Source: Bradyrhizobium iriomotense
Lineage (GTDB): Bacteria; Pseudomonadota; Alphaproteobacteria; Rhizobiales; Xanthobacteraceae
Direction: 5' to 3'
Assembly (NCBI RefSeq): GCF_018130765.1
Contig: NZ_JAFCJZ010000026.1
Coordinates: 1-64,000, forward strand
Length of the DNA: 64,000 nucleotides
This document shows, piece after piece, positions 16,507 through 25,566 of the stretch; position 1 is the first letter of the stretch; each line of letters begins with the position of its first letter. The notes under the pieces were generated by a model that worked only from the letters and a program-made list of their open reading frames with translations, did no database searches and was not told the DNA's origin. The position numbers were made by a program, and so were the translations under genes.

Positions 16507-17463
16507 ATGCCAATCCAGTTCACGACGGACGGCAGCCCCGGCTACCGGCGGCTCGCCCTCTGGCAGGACATCGTCTGCGACGTCTTCGTCGGGCTCGACT
16601 GCAAGTCCGACCTCGGCAGCGCCTTCCACGGCTCGGTGACGCAAGCCCCGCTCGGCAAGGCCGTATGCTCCGACGTCTGCTCCGACCGCCAGCACGTGTT
16701 CCGCACGCCCTCGCGCATCGCGCGCTCGGACCAGGATTTTGTGCTGATCGCCCTCGGCAATCGCGGCGACGGCGGCGTGGTGCAGGACGGCCGCGAGACC
16801 GTGATCCATCCCGGCGAGTTCGCGCTCTACGACACCACGCGCCCCTATGAGCTGAAGTTCAACGACAGTTTCACGCAGACCATCTTCAAGGTGCCGCGCG
16901 AAATGCTGCAGCGGCGGCTCGGCGGCACCGAGACGCTCACCGCGATCTCGTTCGGCGCGGATGCGCCGCTGGAGCGGCTCGCCTACGACTTCATCTTCAG
17001 GCTCTGCCAGAGCGCGGACCGGCTCGCGCCGAACAATGCGGCCGCCCTGTCGGAGCAGGCCGTCGATCTCCTGGCGATGGCGCTGAGCGAACGGCTCGGC
17101 GGTACCTCGCTGCCGTCCTCGACCCACCGCTCCGCCCTGCTCTACCGGCTCAAGGCCCATGTCCGCGCGCATCTCGCCGATCCCGACCTCTCACTGTCCG
17201 AGACCGCCGCCGCGCTCGGCATCTCGCCGCGCTATGTGAACGATCTCCTCGCCGACGAAGAAACGTCGTTCCAGCGCTACGTCCTTGCTGAACGTCTCGC
17301 CCAATGCCGGCGCGACCTCGCCTCGCCTCTGCTCGCCCATCGCCACATCAGCGAGATCGCGTTTGCCTGGGGTTTTAACGACCTCTCGCATTTCGGCCGC
17401 GTCTTCCGCGAGCACTTTGGGATGTCGCCGCGCGATTTCAGGCAGAGCCAGTCGCGGCACTGA
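16507..17463 (+). CDS. AraC family transcriptional regulator
   Basis: 318 residues from ATG 16507, which sits seven bases after GGGAGG; a TTG two codons earlier is less likely. The N-terminal two thirds is the AraC-binding-like domain (PF14525 type: HPGEFALYDTTRPYELKF). The C-terminal 100 residues carry two HTH motifs, LSETAAALGISPRYVNDLL and ISEIAFAWGFNDLSHFGRVFREHFG. It diverges from the nitrilase gene, so control of nitrile use is a reasonable inference. Confidence 0.9.
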   Translation: MPIQFTTDGSPGYRRLALWQDIVCDVFVGLDCKSDLGSAFHGSVTQAPLGKAVCSDVCSDRQHVFRTPSRIARSDQDFVLIALGNRGDGGVVQDGRETVIHPGEFALYDTTRPYELKFNDSFTQTIFKVPREMLQRRLGGTETLTAISFGADAPLERLAYDFIFRLCQSADRLAPNNAAALSEQAVDLLAMALSERLGGTSLPSSTHRSALLYRLKAHVRAHLADPDLSLSETAAALGISPRYVNDLLADEETSFQRYVLAERLAQCRRDLASPLLAHRHISEIAFAWGFNDLSHFGRVFREHFGMSPRDFRQSQSRH

Positions 17464-17555
17464 GCAGCCATCTCCGCGAGCCTTCGTTAGCAGCGAAGGC
17501 AGCGCTCGCCAATTCCAGATTGTCTTGTGTTGCGGCCGGGATCAGGCTGCCACGC

Positions 17556-17780
17556 ATGAGGACTCACGCGACGATAAGCGGATCGGAGCTGCTGCTGAGC
17601 GTGATCGCGATCCGGCTCGCGGTGCTGGTCGTGGTAGGGTGGAGTTTGACTCTGCTGCCGCAGCAGGCTCGCAATAGTGAGATTGCTTGCGGCCCCTCAT
17701 CCGTAGCAAGGATCGAGGCGAAGATCGTCGGCCCGCGCATCGTCGACGCCGCGCTCGACGACATGCTTCGGCACGACTAG
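17556..17780 (+). CDS. Possible small membrane protein (74 aa)
   Basis: Starting at ATG 17556 the frame encodes one hydrophobic segment (LLLSVIAIRLAVLVVVGW) followed by a polar tail ending in DALDDMLRHD-like acidic residues. No family recognised and only a weak ribosome site. It is the only gene candidate in the 430-base gap between the AraC regulator and the aldo/keto reductase; the rest of that gap appears to be promoter and spacer. Confidence 0.35.
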   Translation: MRTHATISGSELLLSVIAIRLAVLVVVGWSLTLLPQQARNSEIACGPSSVARIEAKIVGPRIVDAALDDMLRHD

Positions 17781-17894
17781 CCCGCTCCGAAGCAACGCCG
17801 GTATGTGAGCGCGTCGTAGGACAACGCACCTGCTTGCGCTAGTTTCGGCAACAAGGCCGCACCGATCAATCAGCAGCCAGCCAAGGAGCTATCG

Positions 17895-18920
17895 ATGGAA
17901 TACCGACGCTTGGGCCGGTCCGGCCTCATGGTGCCTGCTTTGAGCCTGGGAACGGGCACGTTCGGCGGCGTCGGCCGCCTCGCCGCCTGGGGCACAACGG
18001 ACGCGACCGAAGCGCGCCGCCTTCTCGATATCTGCCTCGAGGCCGGCGTCTCGATGTTCGACACCGCCGACGTCTATTCGCTCGGCGAGTCCGAGCGCGT
18101 TCTGGGTGAAGCCATCAAGGGCCGCCGCGACAAGGTGCTGATCTCGACCAAGGCGACTTTCCGCTTCGGCGACGGCCCCAACGACATCGGCTCGTCACGC
18201 CAGCACCTGCTCGCGGCCATCGACGGTTCGCTGAGCCGGCTCGGCACCGATTACATCGACCTGTTCCAGCTCCATGGCTTCGATGCCTTCACTCCGCCCG
18301 AAGAGGTGCTTTCGACGCTCGACGTGCTCGTGCGCGCCGGCAAGATCCGTTATGTCGGCGTCTCGAATTTCTCGGGCTGGCACCTGATGAAGTCGCTCGG
18401 CGTTGCCGACAAGCACGGCTTCCCGCGCTACGTCGCCAACCAGACCTACTATTCACTGATCGGGCGCGACTATGAATGGGAGCTGATGCCGCTCGGCCTC
18501 GACCAGGGGATCGGGGCCGTGGTCTGGTCGCCGCTCGGATGGGGACGCCTCACCGGCAAGATCCGGCGCGGCCAGCCCAAGCCGGAAGTCAGCCGCCTGC
18601 CCAAGACCGCCGAGTTCGGCCCGCCCGTGCCGGACGAGCACGTCTATCGTGTGGTCGACGCGATCGACGAGGTCGCGAAGGAAACCGGCAAGAGCGTCTC
18701 GCAGATCGCGCTGAACTGGCTGCTCCAGCGCCCCACCGTTTCGACGCTGATCATCGGCGCGCGCAATGAGACGCAGCTGCGCGAAAATCTCGGCGCGGTC
18801 GGCTGGTCATTGACCAAGGACCAGGTCGCCAAGCTCGATGCGGCGAGCAAGGTGACGCTGCCCTATCCCTACTGGCATCAGCGCACGACCTTCACTGACC
18901 GCAATCCGCCGGCGGTGTAG
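17895..18920 (+). CDS. Aldo/keto reductase
   Basis: 341 residues; AAGGAG at 17883-17888 supports the start. It belongs to the YajO/Gre-type AKR group: EYRRLGRSGLMVPALSLG opening, catalytic Asp and Tyr in FDTADVYSLGESE, Lys in ISTKATF, His in LFQLHGFD, and the NADPH-binding VSTLIIGARNETQL near the end. Substrate unknown; the family reduces aldehydes and ketones. No functional partner is adjacent. Confidence 0.9.
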   Translation: MEYRRLGRSGLMVPALSLGTGTFGGVGRLAAWGTTDATEARRLLDICLEAGVSMFDTADVYSLGESERVLGEAIKGRRDKVLISTKATFRFGDGPNDIGSSRQHLLAAIDGSLSRLGTDYIDLFQLHGFDAFTPPEEVLSTLDVLVRAGKIRYVGVSNFSGWHLMKSLGVADKHGFPRYVANQTYYSLIGRDYEWELMPLGLDQGIGAVVWSPLGWGRLTGKIRRGQPKPEVSRLPKTAEFGPPVPDEHVYRVVDAIDEVAKETGKSVSQIALNWLLQRPTVSTLIIGARNETQLRENLGAVGWSLTKDQVAKLDAASKVTLPYPYWHQRTTFTDRNPPAV

Positions 18921-18992
18921 CGGCCCGCCCTTGAGCTGCATCAAGCCCGCTTGCGTCGGCCGTGGCACGCTGCGGCCCTCGTGAGGCTGCCG

Positions 18993-19154
18993 ATGCGCCG
19001 ATTTGCCATGAAGGCCCTGTTCACGGTGCTCTCTCTCAGAAGGGCTGAGCGAGAGAGGATCGACTGGGATCGCCGTATCCTGGTCTTCTCGACGGCGGTG
19101 ACGCTCGGACTCATCGCCCTCTATGTCTGGGGCAAGGCGACCGCGCGCTGGTAA
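18993..19154 (+). CDS. Small single-pass membrane protein (53 aa)
   Basis: From ATG 18993 (GAGG six bases upstream) the product has a basic N-terminus (SLRRAERERIDWDRR) and one transmembrane helix (VFSTAVTLGLIALYVWG). Small proteins of this shape are frequent in rhizobia but have no known role. It lies between the aldo/keto reductase and the MFS exporter on the same strand. ATG 19008 is an alternative start. Confidence 0.45.
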   Translation: MRRFAMKALFTVLSLRRAERERIDWDRRILVFSTAVTLGLIALYVWGKATARW

Positions 19155-19246
19155 TTGCGGTTCCGGAACTATCGCGATCCTGCCCTGTTGGCGCAATACT
19201 CGGCCACCTGGCGGAGTTCGATTCGCCAAACCAGACGCTGCTCACA

Positions 19247-20668
19247 ATGTCGACAGTCACCATCGAGCACGCCGACGGACTGCCGCTGCCGCAGCGCCGA
19301 TGGGCCATTCTGACCATCGCGCTCGGCATCACCATGTCCGTGATCGACGGTGCCATCGCCAATGTGGCGCTGCCGACGATCGCGGCCGACCTCGATGCGA
19401 GCCCCGCCTTCTCGATCTGGATCGTCAACGGCTATCAGCTCGCCATCACGATCTCGCTGCTGCCGCTGGCCTCGCTCGGCGAGATCGTCGGCTACCGGCG
19501 TGTCTATCTGGTGGGGCTTGCGCTGTTCACCCTCGCCTCCGCACTTTGCGCCGTCGCGCACTCGCTGCCGCTGCTGACGATCGCGCGCATCATCCAGGGT
19601 TTTGGCGCGGCCGGCATCATGAGCGTCAACACCGCGCTGGTGCGCTTCACCTATCCGCACGCGATGCTCGGGCGCGGCATCGCACGCAACGCGCTGGTCG
19701 TGGCGGTGTCGGCCGCGATCGGGCCGACGCTGGCCTCGGGCATCCTGGCTGTGGCAAGCTGGCCCTGGCTGTTCGCGATCAACGTGCCGATCGGTGCGGT
19801 CGCGGTTGCGCTCGGCGCGCGCTGCCTGCCGCACACGCGCCTGGCGGCGCATTCGTTCGACTGGCAGAGCGCGGGGCTGAGCGCCGTCACCTTCGGCGTC
19901 GGCATTTTCGCCGTCGACAGCGTCGGCCATGGCGAGCCGCTCCTCACCTGCCTGATCGAATTCGCAGTCGCCGCGATCGCGGGCGCCGCCCTGATCTGGC
20001 GCGAGACGCATATGGCAGCACCGCTGCTGCCGGTCGATCTCCTGCGCATCCCGATCTTCGCGCTGTCGATCGCGACCTCGATCGCCTCGTTCTGCGCCCA
20101 GATGCTCGCCTTCGTCGCGATCCCGTTCTACCTCCAAAGTCGCTTCGGCTATTCGGCCGTGCATATGGGCCTTCTGATCACGCCCTGGCCGATCACGGTG
20201 GCGTTCGCCGCCCCGCTTGCCGGGCGTCTCGTCGAACACTATCCGGCCGGCCTGCTCGGCGGTATCGGCCTATTGCTGTTCGCAGGCGGGCTCGCCTCGC
20301 TGGCGATGCTGCCGGCCGAGCCCGGCGCCTTCGACATCGCCTGGCGCATGGCTCTCGCCGGCTTCGGTTTCGGCCTGTTCCAGACGCCGAACAACCGCAC
20401 CATGATCGCCGCCGCCCCGCGTGAGCGCTCCGGCGGCGCCAGCGGCATGCTGGGCACCGCCCGCCTGCTCGGCCAGACCGCCGGCGCCGCGCTGGTCGCG
20501 CTGTTCCTCGGCCGCTACCCGCAGGAGGGCACCAGGATCGCGCTGCTCGCCGCCGTCGGCTTTGCCCTGTGCGGCGCGCTGCTCAGCATGTTGCGCCTGT
20601 CACCCGCGGGCGCGCGCGGCGCCGAGCATGTGCGGGTGCAGGACGGGCAGCGGATGAAGGGGGAATAA
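19247..20668 (+). CDS. MFS transporter, DHA2 (14-TM) drug exporter type
   Basis: 473 residues with about 14 hydrophobic helices. Motif D1 of the first helix (LDGTIANVALP-type, here IDGAIANVALPTI), motif A (GEIVGYRRVYLVGL), motif B (RIIQGFGAAGIMSVNTAL) and motif C (GPTLASGIL) mark the EmrB/QacA branch of proton-driven multidrug exporters. No EmrA-type adaptor gene is adjacent, so it probably acts across the inner membrane alone. Confidence 0.9.
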   Translation: MSTVTIEHADGLPLPQRRWAILTIALGITMSVIDGAIANVALPTIAADLDASPAFSIWIVNGYQLAITISLLPLASLGEIVGYRRVYLVGLALFTLASALCAVAHSLPLLTIARIIQGFGAAGIMSVNTALVRFTYPHAMLGRGIARNALVVAVSAAIGPTLASGILAVASWPWLFAINVPIGAVAVALGARCLPHTRLAAHSFDWQSAGLSAVTFGVGIFAVDSVGHGEPLLTCLIEFAVAAIAGAALIWRETHMAAPLLPVDLLRIPIFALSIATSIASFCAQMLAFVAIPFYLQSRFGYSAVHMGLLITPWPITVAFAAPLAGRLVEHYPAGLLGGIGLLLFAGGLASLAMLPAEPGAFDIAWRMALAGFGFGLFQTPNNRTMIAAAPRERSGGASGMLGTARLLGQTAGAALVALFLGRYPQEGTRIALLAAVGFALCGALLSMLRLSPAGARGAEHVRVQDGQRMKGE

Positions 20669-20797
20669 CCAGGAGCCACGCCCAGGTTTCCTGCCGATCA
20701 CGCACGCAACCTGTGCGTGGCTTAACTATCCGGAGCAGTAACCCATTGCCCTCGCGCTCCGGTTGCGATTCATTGGCGGCGGGACAAGGGGCATTTC

Positions 20798-21253
20798 ATG
20801 CGATCATTTGGAATAGTGGCGCTCAGCGTCATGCTGGGCGGCTGCGCGTCCGTCACGCGCGGTACGACGGAAAATATCAGCATCTCATCGACACCTTCAG
20901 GCGTGGAAGCCGTGGTCAGCGGAATGGAGGTTCCGACCACCTGCACGACGCCCTGCTCCGTGGTCGTCAAGCGAAACGCCGACATCTCGATCACCTTCCA
21001 GAAGGAAGGCTATGAGCCGCAGGTCGTGCCGCTCAGCCGGGACATCCAGACCGGCGGGGCCGCCGGCTTCGCCGGCAATCTCCTGTTGGGCGGTGTCGTC
21101 GGCATGGGCGTCGATGCTGCGACCGGCGCGGCAACCGATCACAAGCCCAATCCGGTCATCGTGACGATGCAGCCGTCCGTCCGTGCTCGACCGCCGGCTC
21201 CGAAGAAGCCACGTCCTCCGGCAGCCGCGCCAGCGCCTGACACCGGTACCTGA
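20798..21253 (+). CDS. Lipoprotein, PEGA-like
   Basis: 151 residues. A short lipoprotein signal ends in the lipobox LGGC (cleavage before Cys19 approximately). The mature part has SSTPSGVEAVVSG and CTTPCSVVVKRNADISITFQKEGYEPQ, a PEGA-type beta fold, then a glycine-rich hydrophobic patch and a Pro/Ala-rich tail. Such proteins are often misannotated as translation initiation factor 2. Function unknown; probably anchored in the envelope. A bidirectional terminator follows. Confidence 0.8.
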   Translation: MRSFGIVALSVMLGGCASVTRGTTENISISSTPSGVEAVVSGMEVPTTCTTPCSVVVKRNADISITFQKEGYEPQVVPLSRDIQTGGAAGFAGNLLLGGVVGMGVDAATGAATDHKPNPVIVTMQPSVRARPPAPKKPRPPAAAPAPDTGT

Positions 21254-21300
21254 GGTCGCTCTGCGGCCGGAGATCGGCGTCAACAATATCGGTCCAACAA

Positions 21301-21330
21301 AAAGGCCGGCTTCGCAGCCGGCCTTTTCGA
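21301..21330. terminator. Bidirectional rho-independent terminator
   Basis: Perfect 11-base stem AAAGGCCGGCT (21301-21311) and AGCCGGCCTTT (21316-21326) with a four-base TCGC loop, flanked by A's on one side and T's on the other. It lies between the converging lipoprotein gene and clpA and can serve both. Confidence 0.9.
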
Positions 21331-21345
21331 TTCATCACATGCCGA

Positions 21346-23757
21346 TCAAGCCTTGACCAGCGGCCCCTTGGAGGTCGGCCCCTTCGAGCCGCCGGGGCCG
21401 CCCGGCTTGTTGGACTTGCCCGGCGGGCGCTTGCGGGTGCCGGGCAGCTTCTCCTGCTTCGGCGTGACCGGGCCCTCGACGAACTCGAAGCCGATCTTGT
21501 CCTTGGTCTCGTCGGCCTCGTCCTTGACGAGAACGACGCGGACGTGCCCGCCGCCCTTGAGCTTGCCGAACAGCACCTCGTCGGCCAGCGGCTTCTTGAT
21601 GTGCTCCTGGATCACGCGGGCCATGGGACGTGCGCCCATCTGCTCGTCATAGCCGTGCTGGACCAGCCAGGCCTTGGCGGGTTCGGACAGCTCGATGGTG
21701 ACGTCGCGGTCGCCGAGCTGCGCTTCGAGCTGAAGCACGAACTTCTCGACCACGGTGCCGATGACCTCGACGCTGAGATGGCTGAACGAGACGATGGCAT
21801 CGAGGCGGTTGCGGAATTCCGGCGCGAACTGCCGGTTGATCGCCTCGTGGTCGTCGCCTTCCCGCTTGGAGCGCGTGAAGCCGAACGCCTGCTTGGCGAG
21901 ATCCGAAGCACCCGCATTCGTGGTCATGATCAGGATCACGTTGCGGAAATTGACCTGCTTGCCGTTGTGGTCGGTGAGCCGGCCGTGGTCCATGATCTGA
22001 AGCAGCACGTTGTAGAGATCAGGATGCGCCTTCTCGATCTCGTCGAGCAGCACCACGCAATGCGGATGCTGGTCGACGCCGTCAGTGAGCAGGCCGCCCT
22101 GGTCGAAGCCAACATAGCCGGGAGGCGCGCCGATCAGGCGCGACACGGTGTGCCGCTCCATGTATTCGGACATGTCGAAGCGCAACAGCTCGACGCCGAG
22201 CGACGCCGCGAGCTGCTTTGCGACCTCGGTCTTGCCGACGCCGGTTGGCCCTGAGAACAGGTAGCAGCCGATCGGCTTCTCCGGCTCGCGCAGGCCCGCG
22301 CGTGCGAGCTTGATCGAGGCGGCGAGCGACTCGATCGCCTTGTCCTGGCCGAACACGGTGCGCTTCAGGGTCTGCTCGAGATGCTTGAGCACCTCTGCAT
22401 CATCCTTCGACACGCTCTTCGGCGGGATCCGCGCCATCGAGGCGATCGTGGTCTCGATCTCCTTGATGCCGATGGTCTTCTTGCGCTTGTTCTCGGCGAC
22501 CAGCATCTGCGCCGCGCCGGACTCGTCGATCACGTCGATCGCCTTGTCGGGCAGCTTGCGGTCGTGGATGTAGCGCGAGGAGAGCTGCACCGCAGCCTCG
22601 ATCGCCTCATTGGTGTACTTCAGCCGGTGGTAGTCCTCGAAATACGGCTTGAGGCCCTTGAGGATCGCGATGGCGTCCTCGACCGTCGGCTCGTTGATGT
22701 CGATCTTCTGGAAGCGCCGCACCAGCGCGCGGTCCTTCTCGAAGTGCTGGCGGTATTCCTTGTAGGTGGTCGAACCCATGCAACGGATCGTGCCCGAGGC
22801 AAGCGCCGGCTTGAGCAGGTTCGAGGCATCCATCGCCCCGCCCGACGTCGCGCCCGCACCGATCACGGTGTGGATCTCGTCGATGAACAGGATGGCGTTG
22901 GGATGTGCCTCGAGCTCCTTGAGCACCTGCTTCAGGCGTTCCTCGAAGTCGCCGCGATAGCGCGTGCCGGCAAGCAGCGTGCCCATGTCCAGCGAGAACA
23001 CGGTGGCAGCCGCCAGAACTTCCGGCACCTCGCTGTCGACGATGCGCTTGGCGAGGCCCTCCGCGATCGCGGTCTTGCCGACGCCTGCTTCACCGACGAA
23101 CAGCGGATTGTTCTTCTGCCGGCGGCACAGCACCTGGATCGCGCGGTTGATCTCGGAATTGCGTCCGATCACCGGATCGATCTTGCCGTCGCGCGCCTTC
23201 TTGTTGAGGTTGACGCAATAGGTCTCGAGCGCTTCGCCCTTCTTCTTGGCGTCCTCGTTACCCTTGGCCTCGGTCTCCTCGTCGACGCCGCGCACGGGGC
23301 GCGCCTCGGAGACGCCCGGCCGCTTGGCGATGCCGTGGCTGATGTAGTTGACCGCGTCATAGCGCGTCATGTCCTGCTCTTGCAGGAAGTAAGCGGCATG
23401 GCTCTCGCGTTCGGCAAAGATTGCGATCAGCACGTTGGCGCCGGTCACCTCTTCGCGACCCGACGACTGCACATGGATCACCGCGCGCTGGATCACGCGC
23501 TGGAAGCCGGCGGTCGGCTTGGCATCGTCTGCGCCATCCGTCACCAAGTTCTCGAATTCGGTCTCAAGATAATTGACGAGGCTCGTGCGGAGCTTGTCGA
23601 GGTCGACGCTACAGGCGCGCATGACGGCGGCTGCATCGGAGTCATCGATCAGGGAGAGCAGGAGATGCTCGAGCGTCGCGTATTGGTGATGACGCTCGTT
23701 TGCGATCGCCAGCGCACGATGCAGGGATTGTTCAAGGCTTTGGGAAAAAGTCGGCAT
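21346..23757 (-). CDS. clpA: ATP-dependent Clp protease ATP-binding subunit ClpA
   Basis: 803 residues. The Clp N-domain (1-145) is followed by AAA1 with Walker A GEAGVGKT and AAA2 with Walker A GPTGVGKT; there is no ClpB middle coiled coil. A ClpP-binding IGL-like loop is expected near residues 610-620 (AFGFTRSKRE). ClpA unfolds substrates for ClpP and takes N-degron substrates from ClpS. The C-terminus has an unusual tail of about 45 residues rich in Pro, Gly and Lys (from KQEKLPGTRKRPPG), absent from E. coli ClpA. clpS lies 288 bases upstream on the same strand. Confidence 0.96.
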   Translation of the reverse strand: MPTFSQSLEQSLHRALAIANERHHQYATLEHLLLSLIDDSDAAAVMRACSVDLDKLRTSLVNYLETEFENLVTDGADDAKPTAGFQRVIQRAVIHVQSSGREEVTGANVLIAIFAERESHAAYFLQEQDMTRYDAVNYISHGIAKRPGVSEARPVRGVDEETEAKGNEDAKKKGEALETYCVNLNKKARDGKIDPVIGRNSEINRAIQVLCRRQKNNPLFVGEAGVGKTAIAEGLAKRIVDSEVPEVLAAATVFSLDMGTLLAGTRYRGDFEERLKQVLKELEAHPNAILFIDEIHTVIGAGATSGGAMDASNLLKPALASGTIRCMGSTTYKEYRQHFEKDRALVRRFQKIDINEPTVEDAIAILKGLKPYFEDYHRLKYTNEAIEAAVQLSSRYIHDRKLPDKAIDVIDESGAAQMLVAENKRKKTIGIKEIETTIASMARIPPKSVSKDDAEVLKHLEQTLKRTVFGQDKAIESLAASIKLARAGLREPEKPIGCYLFSGPTGVGKTEVAKQLAASLGVELLRFDMSEYMERHTVSRLIGAPPGYVGFDQGGLLTDGVDQHPHCVVLLDEIEKAHPDLYNVLLQIMDHGRLTDHNGKQVNFRNVILIMTTNAGASDLAKQAFGFTRSKREGDDHEAINRQFAPEFRNRLDAIVSFSHLSVEVIGTVVEKFVLQLEAQLGDRDVTIELSEPAKAWLVQHGYDEQMGARPMARVIQEHIKKPLADEVLFGKLKGGGHVRVVLVKDEADETKDKIGFEFVEGPVTPKQEKLPGTRKRPPGKSNKPGGPGGSKGPTSKGPLVKA

Positions 23758-24045
23758 TCGCGTCCTCTATGGCCCCCACCATCATGGTCGTGATCGCCCG
23801 GTCAGGCAACAACAACCTTTGTCACATATAGTTATACAAGACCGCGGCGAAAGACCGGTTCCGCGACTCTGCAGCTAGCCACCTGGGCTATTTTCAATGC
23901 AAAACCCGTTCCGATTTGGGCGAGATCGGCGCCGGCGCAAAATTCTTAAATCCTGCCGGCTGCAACAGACGTCGCGCGCAGGCATCGCGCGACAATCACA
24001 CTGCGACAGACATGAGAGCCGGCCTGGAGAGGCCCCGTAAGGTGA

Positions 24046-24378
24046 CTACTTCTTTTCCATCACGCATTGCAGCGGATGCTGGTGCTTGCGGGCGAAGTCC
24101 ATCACCTGCGTCACCTTGGTCTCGGCGATCTCGTAGGTGAACACGCCGCACTCCCCGATACCGTGATGGTGAACGTGCAGCATGATCTTGGTCGCCGCTT
24201 CGACGTCCTTCTGGAAGAACTTCTCCAGCACGTGGACGACGAATTCCATCGGCGTGTAGTCGTCGTTCAGGATCAGCACGCGGTACAGGTTCGGCCGCTT
24301 GGTCTTCGGCTTGACCTTGGTGATGACAGAGGTGTTCGGACCCGTCGGACCGCCCGAACGGTTCTCGTCATTGCTCAT
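24046..24378 (-). CDS. clpS: ClpS adaptor protein
   Basis: 110 residues from ATG 24378; an ATG at 24438 would add 20 residues of uncertain reality. The core NLYRVLILNDDYTPMEFVVHVLEKFF and HHHGIGECGVFTYEIAETK carries the N-end rule pocket residues (the N-D-D-x-T-P and H-x-x-G-x-G-x-C motifs). It delivers proteins with N-terminal Phe, Leu, Trp or Tyr to ClpAP. The N-terminal 30 residues form the flexible tail that switches ClpA. It precedes clpA. Confidence 0.94.
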   Translation of the reverse strand: MSNDENRSGGPTGPNTSVITKVKPKTKRPNLYRVLILNDDYTPMEFVVHVLEKFFQKDVEAATKIMLHVHHHGIGECGVFTYEIAETKVTQVMDFARKHQHPLQCVMEKK

Positions 24379-25069
24379 CCGGGGAGCGAGGGCGGCGGTG
24401 GCCGCGGACAGGTCGAGTCTGGACAACAGTTGCGGCATGGCTCAGGCGTTCAAATTCCCCACGGAAGCGTATGACGGTCCGCCGCAGAGCCCCGGCCTCC
24501 GGAGCTTCACACAGGCGCGCCGCCTCGTTGGATCGCCGCTTCCCACCGGTCCGGTCCAAGCCGTATCGGTCGTCAACAATATGGGCCCGCCCCCAGCTCG
24601 CCGCAAGCGTGCAAAGGTCCGGCCGATGCGGCCGCGACGGTCCCGATTCCCGATCCGGACAATCCTGACCGAGGTTAATCAATCCGGACCGATTTGACAA
24701 AAATTTCCGCGCCGCCTGGTTAGAACATGTTGATCAGGAACCGGCCGGTCAACTGAGCCGCGACGGTTTCGCGCGGGATCATCTCCGGACTTCTACGGTC
24801 CAGTCGAGCTGCCTTTGAATCGAGCGGCGCGAAATCGGGCAAGGACAAAGCTGTGCGAAACGCCGGGGCCCGCGAGCATTATGATCTTCGTGGAGGTGAA
24901 CACCGGCAGCGACCCCATCGCCGGCGCATCGCAGTCTTGCGCGAGCAGCACAAGCAAGCTCGTCCTGAACAATTCGGCGAACCCGACCGTCCACACATTC
25001 AGGAAGATCGAACGAGCTAACCGTCCGAGCCGCGCCTAGTGCGCCAAGACGAGCCCATCGCGACAAACG
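24379..25069. other. Non-coding stretch between clpS and the phasin gene
   Basis: About 690 bases. Reading frames exist on both strands (for example 24437-24697 and 24815-25039 on +), but none has a recognisable product, ribosome site or normal codon pattern. It should hold the clpS promoter. I see no RNA gene or repeat in it. Confidence 0.5.
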
Positions 25070-25070
25070 A

Positions 25071-25098
25071 AAAGCCCGGCTGTTCAGCCGGGCTTTTT
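25071..25098. terminator. Rho-independent terminator of the phasin gene
   Basis: Perfect 11-base stem AAAGCCCGGCT (25071-25081) and AGCCGGGCTTT (25086-25096) with a GTTC loop, and T/A tracts on both flanks. It lies 24 bases beyond the phasin stop and would work in both directions. Confidence 0.9.
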
Positions 25099-25121
25099 GC
25101 TTCCAGGATATCCGGGAAAGA

Positions 25122-25460
25122 TTAGTTGGCGGCCGGGGTGAACTTCGACACGATGGTCTCGACCGGCTTGAACGCCTGCTTGGCGAGGTCGTTGTAGAGG
25201 CCGGCGATCTTCTGCGATTCCGCGACGAAGGTCTCGTAGGCGGAACGGGCGAAGTCGGTCTGAGCTTCCATGGCCTTGTCCAGCGACTTCACGCCGGAAA
25301 GCTTCTCGACGAAGGACTTGGTGTCTTCGAACGACTTCTTGGTGTAGTCGCCATAGGCGCTGGCGATCGCCTGAAGGCCGTGCTGCACCGAGGTAGCGGA
25401 GGCAACGCACTGCTCGAAGTGCTCTTTCCCGTAGTTCTGAAAGTCTTCAACCTTGAACAT
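25122..25460 (-). CDS. Phasin family protein
   Basis: 112 residues. The almost wholly helical, amphipathic sequence with ASATSVQHGLQAIASAYGDYTKKSFED and AYETFVAESQKIAGLYNDLAKQAFKPVE is the Phasin_2 pattern. Phasins coat polyhydroxybutyrate granules and set their number and size. GGAAAAGGATTCC precedes the start on the coding strand, giving a ribosome site. The strong terminator and paired operator upstream (25525-25566) suggest tight control and high expression. Confidence 0.93.
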   Translation of the reverse strand: MFKVEDFQNYGKEHFEQCVASATSVQHGLQAIASAYGDYTKKSFEDTKSFVEKLSGVKSLDKAMEAQTDFARSAYETFVAESQKIAGLYNDLAKQAFKPVETIVSKFTPAAN

Positions 25461-25524
25461 TTCGGAATCCTTTTCCCTGGCTCTCGTCGGGAAGCCCCGG
25501 CTCCCTGACTACTGCCCATAATTA

Positions 25525-25566
25525 GTGCAACGCACAATAAAGTCAAGAATCTTGTGCGACGCACAA
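25525..25566. promoter_or_regulatory. Paired TGC-N3-GCA operators upstream of the phasin gene (PhaR-type)
   Basis: Two near-identical sites, GTGCAACGCACAA beginning at 25525 and GTGCGACGCACAA beginning at 25554, 29 bases apart. The second is part of a perfect 15-base palindrome TTGTGCGACGCACAA (25552-25566). PhaR, the PHB-responsive repressor, is known to bind TGC-N3-GCA-type sequences ahead of phasin genes in alphaproteobacteria including Bradyrhizobium (from memory). They lie 65-106 bases upstream of the phasin ATG. The rest of the gap to 25850 has no gene. Confidence 0.65.

Noticed and set aside
22381..23793. 470-codon frame on + opposite clpA
   Set aside because: Antisense to clpA with low-complexity His/Asp/Val composition.
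24437..24697. Frame beginning MAQAFKFPTEAYDG on +
   Set aside because: Reasonable-looking start, but it overlaps the clpS 5' region on the other strand, ends in a basic low-complexity tail and matches nothing.
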